The notes under the pieces are model-generated. The model was not told where the DNA came from and did no database searches. It saw only the letters and a list, made by a program, of their open reading frames with translations. A DNA stretch of 64,000 bases, taken from NCBI GenBank assembly GCA_022225965.2, contig JAKJXP020000126.1:49833-113832 (forward strand). The letters run 5' to 3'. The stretch's first letter is position 1. Every line of letters starts with the position of its first letter. The position numbers were made by a program, and so were the translations under genes. This document shows, piece after piece, positions 33,277-44,823 of this stretch. The DNA comes from Diatrype stigma. Lineage: Eukaryota; Ascomycota; Sordariomycetes; Xylariales; Diatrypaceae.

Positions 33277-35829
33277 GATAGCAAGGGAACACAGTAAGTC
33301 TCTACTGCAACATGCCCCTATACATCGGGCGTTGTTTGTTGGCAAGGGAAGGCGATTCGAGGACTACGAGCACACAAACGCGAGTTGCTGTCGAGGGAGA
33401 GCGGATCGTGAGACTACGTCTCGATTGTTAAGAATAATTATAGTATAATTATGTATAATAGCCCAGAGTTCGTACTGAGCTTCTGGCGGGAAGGTTTGCG
33501 AATTAGGTACGAAGCAAGCAAATCAACAGTCGGGGTTGATCACTCACGCACACGCAAGCCAAGAGTCAGGCGGCGATGTGGACCCAAGGGATAAAGACAG
33601 AGGAGCGTGTTTTTACAATGAATATAACTAATACTGAATGGCCGATACTCGGATGCGCAAGGTCGGGAGCAATATATGCATGTACAAATCAGTAGTACGA
33701 TACAGAAAAAGGAGTGAGAGAGTGATGAAGGAAGATGACGCAGATTAAGAAAGGTCGAGTTCTACAGAAAATGATCGTTCGCTTCGCTCGTATCGTGACC
33801 TGGGACCTGGCAGCCCTGGGCAATCAGGCAATTGGGTTAAGAATCGCATTGTATCGTTGTATTGTACAGGCATTTCTTTGGCGAATTATGATGAGCTACA
33901 GTGCATGTCCGCAGGCAAATGGGCTAGGATAGGCCAACCAAGCCCGCCCCAGAGGGATGTGGACACGCCTAACAAGTCCCTGGGTCTCTGCATCCCTGGG
34001 CTTCAAGGGACGGATGACGACTGATGCAGTAGATCCCGGCATGCCCCGACATTATCAGTTTACAGGTATGCGCCTAACTACCCATAATATAACCAACCAA
34101 TCATCAGTCCTACAGGCAAGGCAGGTGAAAACCTATTCTGAGCTCGCGCATTCCCTTTATGTCTGCCTCTCAACACCATTGCATTTTATATCGGTCCTGT
34201 ATCATGACCTGTTATTCGTTGATACATCGTTCTTATGGACTACGAAGTAGTCAGGACTGTAAGGTTTCTAGGCGTGCGAAATATCAGTACTAGATATGAT
34301 ATGATGAAGCCTAACGGCGCTCATGAAATACCACTCAGGCACGTCGCTTTCTGATACTGCTGTTCCATCATGCATATACTTAAACCATAACGTATATTGC
34401 TAGACGAGCGTCATTGGATCGGGATCATACTCATCGATGCACTACGTCAGGTTTGATGTAGTAGCCGGTAGTAGCAGACATTATTACATACTACTACTGC
34501 CTATTATTAGAAACGAGGTTTGACGGGGATCAAAAGGATCTAACTCATGTTGGACCATCTCATTCGTCCTATCCATCTTCCATGTGACGTGACAAGGGAG
34601 GGACTATCCGCCATCCTCCCGCCATCCGCAACGGGTATACACAGACTGACAGACTACCTGTATAAGCAAGTAAACGGTATGAGAAGGAAATCCGCCACCT
34701 AGCATCGAATACAAGGCATTGCGACGGAAGTACTGTCAGTGGGCCGAAGTGTCAAACAGGAAGCGAAGCCATGAGCCGAGGGAGCGATCGTTTGTTTCAC
34801 TGTTCGATCGAGGAAATATATGTTTCTTCAATGACCCGGGAACTGGATTTAACCAAGCACCCAAATAGCCGCCAATCACCGATCTGTTTCATGAATTCAT
34901 CGAATATCTAGGGTTTGGGTGTGAGTGGGTTGTCTATGTAGTAGCAGTTTCCTCATGGTGCCTCATAAATTGAGTAAGGAAGAGTCTTGCGGCCATTCCA
35001 AGGGCAAATGCTGATGCTGAGCTTCGATATTGCTGAGCGAGCTACATTGCATGCTGCGCGTGTGTGGCGATCGATTCGATTATTAAGGTACGGTGCGGGC
35101 TCTTTGTTACAGGTTCTGGGTTCTCCAGGTTCTGTGTGTCGGATTACCACCACGCCACAGGCGGTGCTCAGCTCAGTGGTTAGGTGTAGTTAGGTGTATG
35201 TATGTACATACAATGCCTGCCTATATGCATTAGTTGCGTCTTGTCAGCTTGTCCGGTCCTGTTTCTACTACTGCAGGCAGTGAAATTAATGCTTTGGCCA
35301 GATGTCTTTAAGTGTTACCCACCACCTTAAGCAGGCCAAGTGACTACATACATGCCCAATTATGTGGTAGTTGGCCAGTACCTTCTCGTCACAGCTAATC
35401 TCCGTTTCATCTGACTGCGACAGCCTCTTACCTCGTCAACTCAACATCCACCTCTTGTCTGAGAATCCATCCTTCCTACATACAAACGAGAAACACCACG
35501 CTGCCGCTGGACCGCTGTCTACTTACACTTGTGCTTGCACCTACGCTTACACTGTCTACGAATAACGAGAAGAGCTGCGCTACGAGAACCGGGGAAACGT
35601 ATACAACACTTGGCACCCGTATCGAGGCTTCCGATTAATTCATTGGCGTCGTACACGGACCATATTTCGATTCGACTCGCACCCCGCGAGCTGCGAGGAC
35701 TCACTATTGTCCATTAACCTTCGAAGTACCGACGGGATATTGATTTACTTCACTGCGCTGGGCGCGACCATATACTTACACACCAGTATATCCTTGAATC
35801 ACGGCAAGACACTTGCGATATTAGCCAGT
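33277..35829. other. Intergenic, 2.5 kb, between divergent genes
   Basis: Shared upstream region of the minus-strand disordered-protein gene and of SED5 on the plus strand. The last 400 bp or so are CT-rich, as for a fungal leader. No gene recognised. Confidence 0.45.
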
Positions 35830-37341
35830 ATGGCTGTCACGTCCATACAAGACCGGACGTCAGAGTTCCGATCAGTTCTCGCACAAGCGCAAAAGCGACA
35901 GGCCACTTCTAAAGTTGGCGCTCAGAGGCGATCACTCCTTACGGATTCCGAGAAGGCCGCAGCAAATGGCGACGCGCATCAACCCCGACGGTCCGAATTC
36001 GCGAGGCGGGCCGCCGAGATAGGTAGATAGCCCCTCAAGACCATGATCTCGTTTCGCTCGGGAAGTCGAGGCGCATGGAGGCTAACAATCCTGCTCATAG
36101 GGCGAGGAATTGGAGCGACGATGGGCAAACTCGAGAAGTTGGCCGTGCTCGCGAAACGGAAGACGCTCTTCGACGACAAGCCTACCGAGATTAACCAGTT
36201 GACGTTCATCATCAAGCAAGGTATGCAATAGCGCCTGTGAAAGGGGGACGATCCCTTCTAGCTGCCTCTACGCTCTACTCATACTCTATCCCCGTAGATC
36301 TATCGTCGTTGAATCAGCAAATCTCCGGCCTTCAGGCCCTGTCTCGGCAACAGCATCCAAAAGGGGTCGACCAAGTTGGGGAACACAATAAGAATGTGGT
36401 CCTAATGCTTCAAGGAAAACTCAGCGACGTTGGTGCGAACTTCAAGGATGTCCTGGAGGTCCGGACAAAGAACATCCAGCAATCGAGATCTCGAACCGAA
36501 GAATTCATCTCGTCCGTCTCCCAGCATGCGCAGCCCCCAATGCAACAGTCAGCCTCACCCCTGTACGGAACGCCGAACAGGGGGACGCCATCACCTGGCG
36601 CCGATTTGCTCTCGCTGAACCCCGTTGGAGACCAGCAGATGCTGATGATGGAGGAGGCGCAACCACAAAACACATACATCCAACAGCGTGGGGAGGCGAT
36701 CGAAGCTATCGAGAAGACGATAGGAGAGCTGGGAAGCATCTTTGGACAGCTTGCTCAGATGGTGTCAGAACAGAGCGAGTAAGTATTTATAGTTCTTGCT
36801 TGAACCCCTCGCGGAACCATCACCTAACACCAAGGCATTGGCAACCACCATGGCGTTAAGATGATGGGAACGGGGGGCTTGGTTTATATATCCCCCCTTT
36901 CTCGAGTCGGGGCTGACAGTGTCGCACAGGATGATCCAACGAATTGATGCCAACACGGAAGATGTCGTGGACAACGTCAGCGGAGCGCAAAGAGAGTTGC
37001 TCAAGTACTGGTCGAGAGTAAGCAGCAATCGGTGGATGATTGCAAAGGTGAGCATCCCGAGCCATACACTTACCCCTATCGGTTGTTGGGGGGTCCGTGA
37101 TAATTTTGCAGGACGACGTCCCTGGAATACATACAACTATTTCATGGGAATCATATTTCATGGAACCTCCATGTTGCGGTAGAGACTGCTCTGTTTAGTG
37201 AGCTGCCGGCTAACTTGTGACAATTCAGATGTTTGGCGTCCTGATGATATTTTTCCTGTAAGTTCACTCCTACCATTGCTCACCTTCCGGCGGCATTGTC
37301 TAACATGTAAAAACAGCCTCTGGGTCCTCATCGCCGGGTAG
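35830..37341 (+). CDS. SED5: Sed5, syntaxin-5-type Qa-SNARE of the cis-Golgi
   Basis: Six exons: 35830-36022, 36101-36220, 36298-36778, 36930-37047, 37229-37257, 37317-37341; 321 residues. All introns are GT..AG with matching phase. The N-terminal peptide (MAVTSIQDRTSEF) is the Sly1-binding type; a three-helix Habc region follows (RGIGATMGKLEKLAVLAKRK and the LTFIIKQDLSSLNQQI block); a Pro/Ser-rich linker; then the SNARE helix with the zero-layer Gln at 263 (VSEQSE) and a final tail anchor MFGVLMIFFLLWVLIAG (305-321). It mediates ER-to-Golgi and intra-Golgi fusion. The last two exons, 29 and 25 bp, are easily missed by gene finders. An in-frame extension upstream of 35830 exists but lacks family support. 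Confidence 0.96.
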
Positions 37342-37874
37342 AAACCCCCGACAACAACAATCGCGCACTGCGTGCATATTCCATGGTCTTGTAGACTCCT
37401 GTACTCCCGATGTTCCCTTTGTTTTACATGTACAATACCGGGCCACCCTTGACAGGTCCCACCGGATGGACCGACTATGTAGCCTTTTTTGCTACTTAGA
37501 CAGACTTACTATTATAATACACTCCTGGCGCATAGCTGAGCATCGTCAGCGCTACACTTAAGTACAAGGTCTCACAGTTTGATTACAGCGCCTTCGGGTT
37601 TCAGGTTCGTGAATCGTGTTATACTATACCACCTGTGTTCTACCCGATGTGAAACTTGCATGATGTGATCTCTGAACGACGTAGCTATATAGGTACTACA
37701 TGGAATTCGGCCGTATTTTCCAATGCCAAGCTCCGCGGTCATGGCTCCAGAAACAAGAGACGACGACCCGTTCCATTGACTTGCATGAAGCGAATTCTGC
37801 ACGAAGCACCTTCGGTCGAGTTCCGACCGAGTTCTTTCGCGTCCCCACCGAATTGCGCCGCCGCAATTGCCCCC

Positions 37875-37892
37875 GATCGGAAGAGCGTCGTG
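37875..37892 (+). other. Illumina adapter contamination
   Basis: GATCGGAAGAGCGTCGTG is identical to the start of the Illumina TruSeq adapter read-through sequence (its reverse strand reads HDALPI when translated, a well-known contamination signature). It directly abuts the N gap, so it is a sequencing artefact and not genomic. Confidence 0.95.
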
Positions 37893-37902
37893 NNNNNNNN
37901 NN
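37893..37902. other. Assembly gap (10 N)
   Basis: Ten ambiguous bases; the size is a placeholder. Confidence 0.99.
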
Positions 37903-37904
37903 TG

Positions 37905-37929
37905 CCCCCCCCCCCCCCCCCCCCCCCCC
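37905..37929. repeat. C25 homopolymer at gap edge
   Basis: Twenty-five C in a row right after the gap. Possibly artefactual, given the adjoining adapter. Confidence 0.9.
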
Positions 37930-39053
37930 ACCTATGTAAACCAAACTAATTGGTAGGGCGTAACTAAGACTATGCCGCTATGAGGTGATGTCATTTCGGC
38001 TCTCGTCTGGGCGAGCGGCTTGTTTGGGCAAGCGGTTTCGCTACCGGCGGGACGTAGTTCAGTAGTAGGTAGAGGTAGTAGGTGCTTATGTGTTCGGATC
38101 ACGAATTCCGGATCACACAAGACCTGTACAATGGCTTTCCTTGTTTGGGTCACACATAGTAAGTTGACAGATATACAGCTGAAAAGGGGGTGGTGAGTCG
38201 ACTCGTATTCTTAACGAAGCGCCTGATCCAGGTTTACATCTCATATATACAGATATTCTCATGCCGTCGAAACAGAATGTCTCCGTCAACGTTAGACGGG
38301 GAAGCCAAGGGCAACAACCACTGACATCCTTCAGGGGCCGACTCCCGATGATATGACTTCGGACGCAAGTATCGGGATCTTCTCCCACCGCGGTCCTCCC
38401 CCTCCGGTGATTACATACATACGTACATAAGTATGCGACGAGAGTTACTATACCCACGGTAGGTAGGTGGGTTCAAGATGGGCAAGACGGTCCAAGCAGC
38501 GAAGTTTTCGGTGTGCGGTACGATAGTGAACAAAGACCCTTGTAATTTATCCGGAGAAGCCATGTCAACTGGACCTTTCGCGTAAAAATTCCCGTGCCTA
38601 CCTCTCTCTATTCACCAACCCTGACGATCTCCAGAGAGAAAGCGCCTATACCGTCCGACCCACCAGGGGCTGCCCACCTTATACTACCGGAGCGTTTACT
38701 AAGGACAGGTATGTATGCAGGTCATTGGCTAGAATGCATGATGTGTAAATGGCAGGCAGGTTCTTATAGGTATAGAAGCGCATGAGGTAGTAGCTAGGCA
38801 ACTACCTAGTCAGCCTAGTATAATAAGACCAAGGAGGAGAGCCCCTCCTCCCCTCATTGCTCATACGCGCCGGTCCATTTTCTGCTTGATGCCGTACATA
38901 AATAGTGTTGCCGTCGCATCGCATCGCATCGCATCTGTAGTGGACGTCCTCCGTTCTGTTTCACGCAAGTCCACTCTCCCACGACCCCCTTTCCTTTACC
39001 AGACCACCGGAAGAATTCCCTCTATACGTCGACTTTCTGGTATATCATCCAAA

Positions 39054-40379
39054 ATGGCTCCCAAGACCTTCAAGCTCAACAATGGCATAGAGATGCCCGC
39101 CGTCGGTTTGGGTATGTTTAGTCCAAGTTCCCGCCCCGCACCTCTTACCTCCCCCACGATGGAATACCGTGGAGTTTTTACCCCGCCATTGCGCCAGCCA
39201 GCCATGGAACTTGCTTCCGCGCTCGCTGTGGCACAACCGCGCAAGGCTTGTTTAAGTTATTTTTGATTTTATCTCATCTCATTCTTGCTAACCGAGCCTC
39301 TCGCCCCCGCGCACAGGCACATGGCAATCGGCACCAGGTGAGGTCGCGGCGGCCGTGACGGCGGCGATCAAGCACGGCTACAAGATGATCGACGCGGCGT
39401 ACTGCTACGGCAACGAGGACGAGGTGGGGCAGGGCCTGAAGGCGGCCTTCGACGCCGGGTACGCGAAGCGGGAGGACATCTTCGTGGTGACGAAGCTGTG
39501 GAACACGTACAGCTCGCGGGTCGAGCTGGGCTTGGACAAGTCGCTCAAGGCGCTGGGGCTCGACTACGTCGACCAGTACCTGGTGCACTGGGCGGTGGGC
39601 ATGAACCCGAACGGCACCGACGACCGGTTCCCCAAGCTGCCCAACGGCGAGCGCGACATCCTCTGGGACCACGACCACGTCGCCACCTGGAAGGCCCTCG
39701 AGGCCCTGCTGCCCACCGGCAAGGTCCGCAGCATCGGCGTCTGCAACTACAGCGTCCCCTACCTCGAGAAGCTGCTCGCCCACGCCAAGGTCGTCCCCGC
39801 CGTCAACCAGATCGAGAACTCCCCCGCCCTGCGCCAGCAGGAGGTCGTCGACTTCTGCCGCCAGAAGGGCATCCACATCGTCGCCTACAGCCCCCTCGGC
39901 AGCACGGGAAGCCCGCTGTTCAAGGCCGAGCCCGTCCTCAAGGTCGCCGAGAGGAAGGGCGCCAGCCCCGGCACGGTGCTCCTGAGCTATCACGGTAAGT
40001 CAAAAGTTTCTTGGGGAGATCCCGTTTTCATCATGTCCATCTACCATCATCCCATCCCTACAGTCTGTCTTCCGCGCTTAGAGGTGGGGAGAATCCAAGA
40101 AAGGCGCGGTGGTAGAAAGGGTGGTTGGCTGACAGATGTTGGGGATGACTAGTCGCGAAGGGCTCCTCGGTGCTGGCTAAGTCGGTCAACGAGGACCGCA
40201 TCAAGTCCAACTTGGAGATCATAGACCTCGATGCGGAAGACTTGAAGATCTTGAACGACTATTCCGAGAGCCTAGAGAAGGAGGGCAAGGTGCAACGATT
40301 CGTGTACCCGCCGTTCGGCATCAACTTCGGCTTCCCGGACAAGTTGGAGGGGAAGAAGATGCCGAATGGTCTCGATTAG
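39054..40379 (+). CDS. Aldo/keto reductase, glycerol/pentose-polyol type
   Basis: Three exons: 39054-39111, 39317-39994, 40153-40379; 320 residues, usual for the family. Introns are GTATGT..GCACAG and GTAAGT..GACTAG. The AKR tetrad is complete: Asp45 and Tyr50 (IDAAYCYGNE), Lys79 (VVTKLWN), His110 (YLVHW). NADPH-binding elements AYSPLGS and the C-terminal KS..RIKSN segment are present, the latter typical of NADPH-preferring AKRs. It reduces aldehydes or aldoses such as glyceraldehyde or pentoses to alcohols; the precise substrate is inferred only loosely from resemblance to fungal Gcy1/Gld-type enzymes. The frame stays open upstream to an ATG at 38889, adding 55 residues with few acids and many Arg/Ser. 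Exon 2 is very GC-rich. Confidence 0.93.
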
Positions 40380-40995
40380 TTGGTTTGCACACCCTCTCGA
40401 TCGATGTGAACCGAACTGCTCGGGGTCAGTCCATCGTCGAGGCACGAGTTGGAGGTTGTCTATTAGCATCAAGTCAGTAGGCAATAGAGTCAGTCGTCTG
40501 ACGAAGATGTATTGTTGGAGCTTGTAGCTTTATCATAGATTCAAATCTTCTACAGTAATATTACCTTTTTCAAATGATAAGAGCAACACTCCTTTTCGTA
40601 GCGGTTCGTAGCATTTTCTTGTATTAGAGCTAGTCTGGGCAGTCTGGTAGACGTAGCCCTCTTACTCCAAGAGGCATTTTGTGGCTTTGCTCCATGTAGA
40701 TGTAGTTTCATGCACATTTGCTGCAGTTGGTCCCAGTCGAACCAACCAACACAGCATGGGACGATGGCCCGCGACCATAGAGCCATAATGAATGTAACAC
40801 ACCATATGAAACGTGGCAATGCCAGGTCTAGTACTGGTGGATAGGGAGGCAGCCTGTTGACTAAATGATGGTTCCAACTTATTTCAGATATATAATCAGC
40901 TTTGTGTGCATTGCGACGGTAACGTTCCTTTATCAACTATTTAGGTACCTACTAGTTGCAGACGCCGATAGTCCCGTTACGCTTTAACCCCTGAA
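40380..40995. other. Intergenic, no gene seen
   Basis: 3' flank of the reductase gene and promoter of the NLR gene. AT-rich; nothing recognised. Confidence 0.45.
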
Positions 40996-43900
40996 ATGGA
41001 TATCGTAGGGACATCGCTGGGACTCGCAGGGAGCGTCCTCCATCTCGTGATTTTCTCCATTGAGTTTGTGTCCGATGTGAAGCAAGTCTATCATAAAGGC
41101 GCGACAGATAGCAACGTCGACTTAGCGATCGTTGCCTCCAGCATACAAAGCGCCACGAGGAGCCTAGAAGCCCAATTGGAGGAGTCAGGTCAGCAGCAGG
41201 GAACTGCGGAAACAGCTCTTGACCCAGATGAAAAGGTAGCAGTGATTATTCCCGCTTTTCGATTTGCTGAGTTCTTACGCCCGGCAACAGGAGCTCCGCG
41301 TGCTTGCCGCGCGCGCAGCTGAGATCGGGAGAGAGCTGGCCGCCGGTCTGAGCAAAGTCACGGCCCAGCAGGAGTCGAAATGGAAGAGCCTCAAGACCGC
41401 AGCACGGGGTATGTGGGATGCGGAGGATCTCCAGAAGACCGAGAAGCGGCTGCGCGGGATCCGCGAGGAGCTGCAGCTACGCTACCTGACCGAGATCAAG
41501 AAGAAGGTCGACAGACTGGGTAACGAAAGCCAGCATCGCATGTTCGACGCACTGGAGCGTATCGCAAGCGCCCAGGGGGAATCGACTCTCGAGCGGAAGG
41601 AAATCATCGAGCTGCTCATCCAAATAGAGACTGTGAACAGCACGAGGCATGACGAGCTCGTTCGCCTTCAAGCGCAGCTTGTCGCAGGCATCAACACTTT
41701 GTCACAAGCGCAGCCTTCAAATCCAAAGCACCTAAGAAGCGCGCTGGATGATTCTTCAGCGTGGGAAAAGGCATACAATGCTATCTTGGCCTCACTCTGG
41801 TATCCTAGTATCAGTGACCGGGAAGATAGCATCCGCGATGCGTACGCGGATACTTTGGGTTGGCTCTATCAGGACCCCAATAGCACAGGGAAGCCCTGGG
41901 GTAGCTTCATTGATTTTCTCCAAGGAGATACTAGGAGCTACTGGATCACCGGAAAGCCTGGATCGGGAAAGAGCACGTTGATGAAGTTTTTGAACAGCGA
42001 TCCAAGAACGAGAGAATATCTTACCCCTTGGGTTGCTGGCAGAGAGCTCCTTGAAGGCTCGTTCTACTTCTTCTATGGCGGATCCGATGAGCAGAAATCC
42101 GAACATGGTCTTCTGCTCTCTCTTCTGCACGGCCTGCTGGGGCGAAAACGAGACTTGATCATAATCGCATTCGAAGAAAGGTTCCGCCACCACCTTTTAC
42201 AAGGAAGGGATCGGTTGAGTACGCCAACATTGCATGAAGCAAGAAAGGCTCTTCAGCGGATTTTCAAGACACAACCCCACATCGCCTTCTTCCTTACGGT
42301 GGATGGACTAGACGAGTTCGATCCAGATGTCTCTAAAACCGGTATCGAGAGTCTGCTCGAGTTCGGGAGATCACTGGAAGAGTTCCCGAACGTCAAGGTC
42401 ACCTTTGCTAGTCGCCCGTTGAACCATTTTCAGGAAGCCTTCGCGAATTGTCCTCGGCTTAGGATGCATGACCTGACATATGAGGATATACACATATACG
42501 TCAACGAGCGGCTCGAAAACCAGAAAATCATGCAATCACTCCTCAGTAGGGACCCTCGAAACGCAAAGAAGCTCACTAGATCGATCGTAGAGACCTCATC
42601 CGGCGTTTTCCTTTGGGTCCGTCTCGTTGTGGACTCGCTCCTAGAAGGATTAAGAAACTATGATGAAATCCAAGATCTACAACGGCGAGTAGACGAGCTC
42701 CCCAAAGATCTGTATGATCTATACGAAGTGATGCTTTCTCGGATTCCAACCATTTATCGCTCTCAAACTACGACACTATTAAAGCTGGTCAAGGAGACAA
42801 CGGGTTTCCCAGAGTTGAGTGTATTGGGTCTATGGTTCGCAGAAAGGTCCACCGACGAAATGGTGATCGACACAAAGATGAGTGCTATCACGGATGAAGA
42901 CCTAGAATATCGATATAAAGAAATGGAACGCCGTCTCAAAAGCCGGTGCCTCGATCTTGTTGAGATACGACCAAGCGACGTGGCCAATCAAAAGACCCTC
43001 AGCGATATGTCAAGGGTACCTAAAACAGATATCTATGACATCGACAACAAATTTATAAATGCGCAAGTCACATTCCTACACCGCTCTGTTAGTGAATTTC
43101 TAGATAAATTCAACTGGAACGCGTTCTCCGGAGTTGGCAATGCCGATATGGATCCACGGCTAGCCTTACTGCGCAGCTCAATTCTGATGGTCAAAACATA
43201 TCGCTATGACCACCAATATAACTGGTCGATTCTCCTGAAAATGGCTCACATGGTCGGTATGAGAGTACGAAAGGGGGTAGACGAACTTCCTGTATCAACA
43301 CTTCTAAACACGTTTGACAGCACAATGTCGAGCCATCTCACGAACTTACGGGCAATGCCTGAGACCGACTTCGAGATCCCAGACCAGTTCATGAAAGATC
43401 CAGGGGTAGACTCTCACTGGGCAGCTTGGTATGATACTGCCATTGGGTTTCAACTAAAGGGCGGGAAAATGAGACCACTGTACGATCAGCAATCCAATTT
43501 TGCCACCTTTGCTATTGATCATAAGTTGCTCAAGTATCTCAAAGATCAAGTTGCAGTAAAAGGCCCGGGGTTTCTCCTAAAACCAGGACTCTCCGCCCTC
43601 GGCCATGCCGTTTGCGTTACCTACCCATTTGAGATATCACATCACTGTTGGGGTGATATAGCTTCGTTCCTCATTGAAACTGGTTTTAAACCTACGGATA
43701 TGTTCGGTGGAGAATCCGTATGGGGGTGGTTTTTCAATGCCATGCCTTATCACAGGAATGGTTTTGAATACCCGGTCCGTGCGCCGCTATGGTTAAGAAT
43801 GAACTATATTCATCCAATGGTACAGATGCTAGAGAGAGGAGCCTGTACCGATAAATACCTTACTTTGTCATTAGAGCTACAGCACAAAGTCTCGTTGCTG

Positions 43901-44404
43901 AAAGGAGCACGTTTTGGTCTTCAGTACTGCGAAGCCGACACCACCTACCTGCCAGAGGAAAGGCTGGAGTTAATCACTACCCTGAAGCGGCTGATAAATG
44001 TACTGCAAGAGCGAGGGGCTATCGAACAGGAATGGAAGCGTGGCGTCTTGGTGTATTCCCAACCCTCGCAGTATGGCACAGATAGCCACACCGAGGAGAC
44101 ACCTGAACAGAGGACGACTGGCCCAAGTACGCCTACTAGTCTTGATAGACTTGATTCCAAAGTGGCCCCAAACATTTCTACAGAGACATCAGAGGAGATC
44201 TGCACTGAAGCCGTTGATGACTCGAGCTCCGGCAATGGTACCCAGAGCATGGCAGAACTATCACCGAGCCTAGTTGCGAACCACCAAGGACAGAAAGATA
44301 CTGAAGTCGCCCTTCAGGTCCCGACATCGTTTAAGCACAGGAGACCGCTGAGTATGTGGCTGAATAGGCTGGGAGGGAGATTGCGTTCCGCTCGGAAAGG
44401 GTGA
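40996..44404 (+). CDS. NACHT NTPase, fungal NLR-like protein without C-terminal repeats
   Basis: Two exons: 40996-41235 and 41291-44404, joined by a 54-bp intron (GTAGCA..CAACAG) that links LDPDEK to ELRVLAARAAEIG; 1,117 residues. Residues 1-80 form a hydrophobic/helical N-terminal domain (GLAGSVLHLVIFSIEF) of the kind found at the front of fungal NLRs, followed by a coiled-coil-like region to about 240. The NACHT core has Walker A GKPGSGKST (301-309) and Walker B FFLTVDGLDEF (413-423), with ASRP as sensor-like motif after it. Further on is a VTFLHRSVSEFLD block usual downstream of NACHT in fungi. No ankyrin, WD40 or TPR repeats are seen; the end is Ser/Thr/Pro-rich and basic. The role in non-self recognition or programmed cell death is inferred from the family. 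Confidence 0.9.
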
Positions 44405-44823
44405 GATGGGAATGGGACCTCCAAAGGGTAGAAGGGAGAACGCAAGGACTCGAAAATATCTGCGGGCACTGCTATAGTATATTATATATTCAAGGCAATT
44501 CATATACACACTGGCTTGAGATTGGACGAGAACAGTAGCGTACCCTCGTAGAATGCATTGAAAGCTGATTTCTCTGGAAAGGTGAATGCGGGCCAGGATT
44601 CTAGATCAGGCCTGCACGCACGGTAGTACACCCACCCATCTTGTATAAAAATTCCAGGTCTAATAGTACACACTTCTTCCTAACCTCTAAGTTACAATGT
44701 ACTTATTCCGAGTTACCCTGGGTCTGAGAGAAAAAAGATCTCTTGATGAATGAGGACCTCCAACCCCCCGAGCCATTGAGCCCCTGAGCCCCTGAGCCCC
44801 CCCCCCCCCCCCCCCCCCCCCGC
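44405..44823. other. Intergenic between converging genes, with C25 run
   Basis: Short tail-to-tail spacer. Ends in CCTGAGCC repeats running into C25 at 44797-44821, two bases before the neighbouring stop codon. Confidence 0.5.
44797..44821. repeat. C25 homopolymer
   Basis: Twenty-five C, the same length as the run at the gap edge; lies two bases from the stop of the polyol dehydrogenase gene. Confidence 0.9.

Larger units (their letters stand above)
37342..39053. other. Intergenic with an assembly gap
   Basis: Contains an adapter remnant, a run of Ns and a C25 run at 37875-37929, so the true sequence here is incomplete. A GCATC pentanucleotide repeat (about 38915-38936) lies in the leader of the next gene. 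No gene seen. Confidence 0.5.

Noticed and set aside
37572..37949. Frames crossing the N gap
   Set aside because: They translate adapter (HDALPI) and poly-C/G artefacts.
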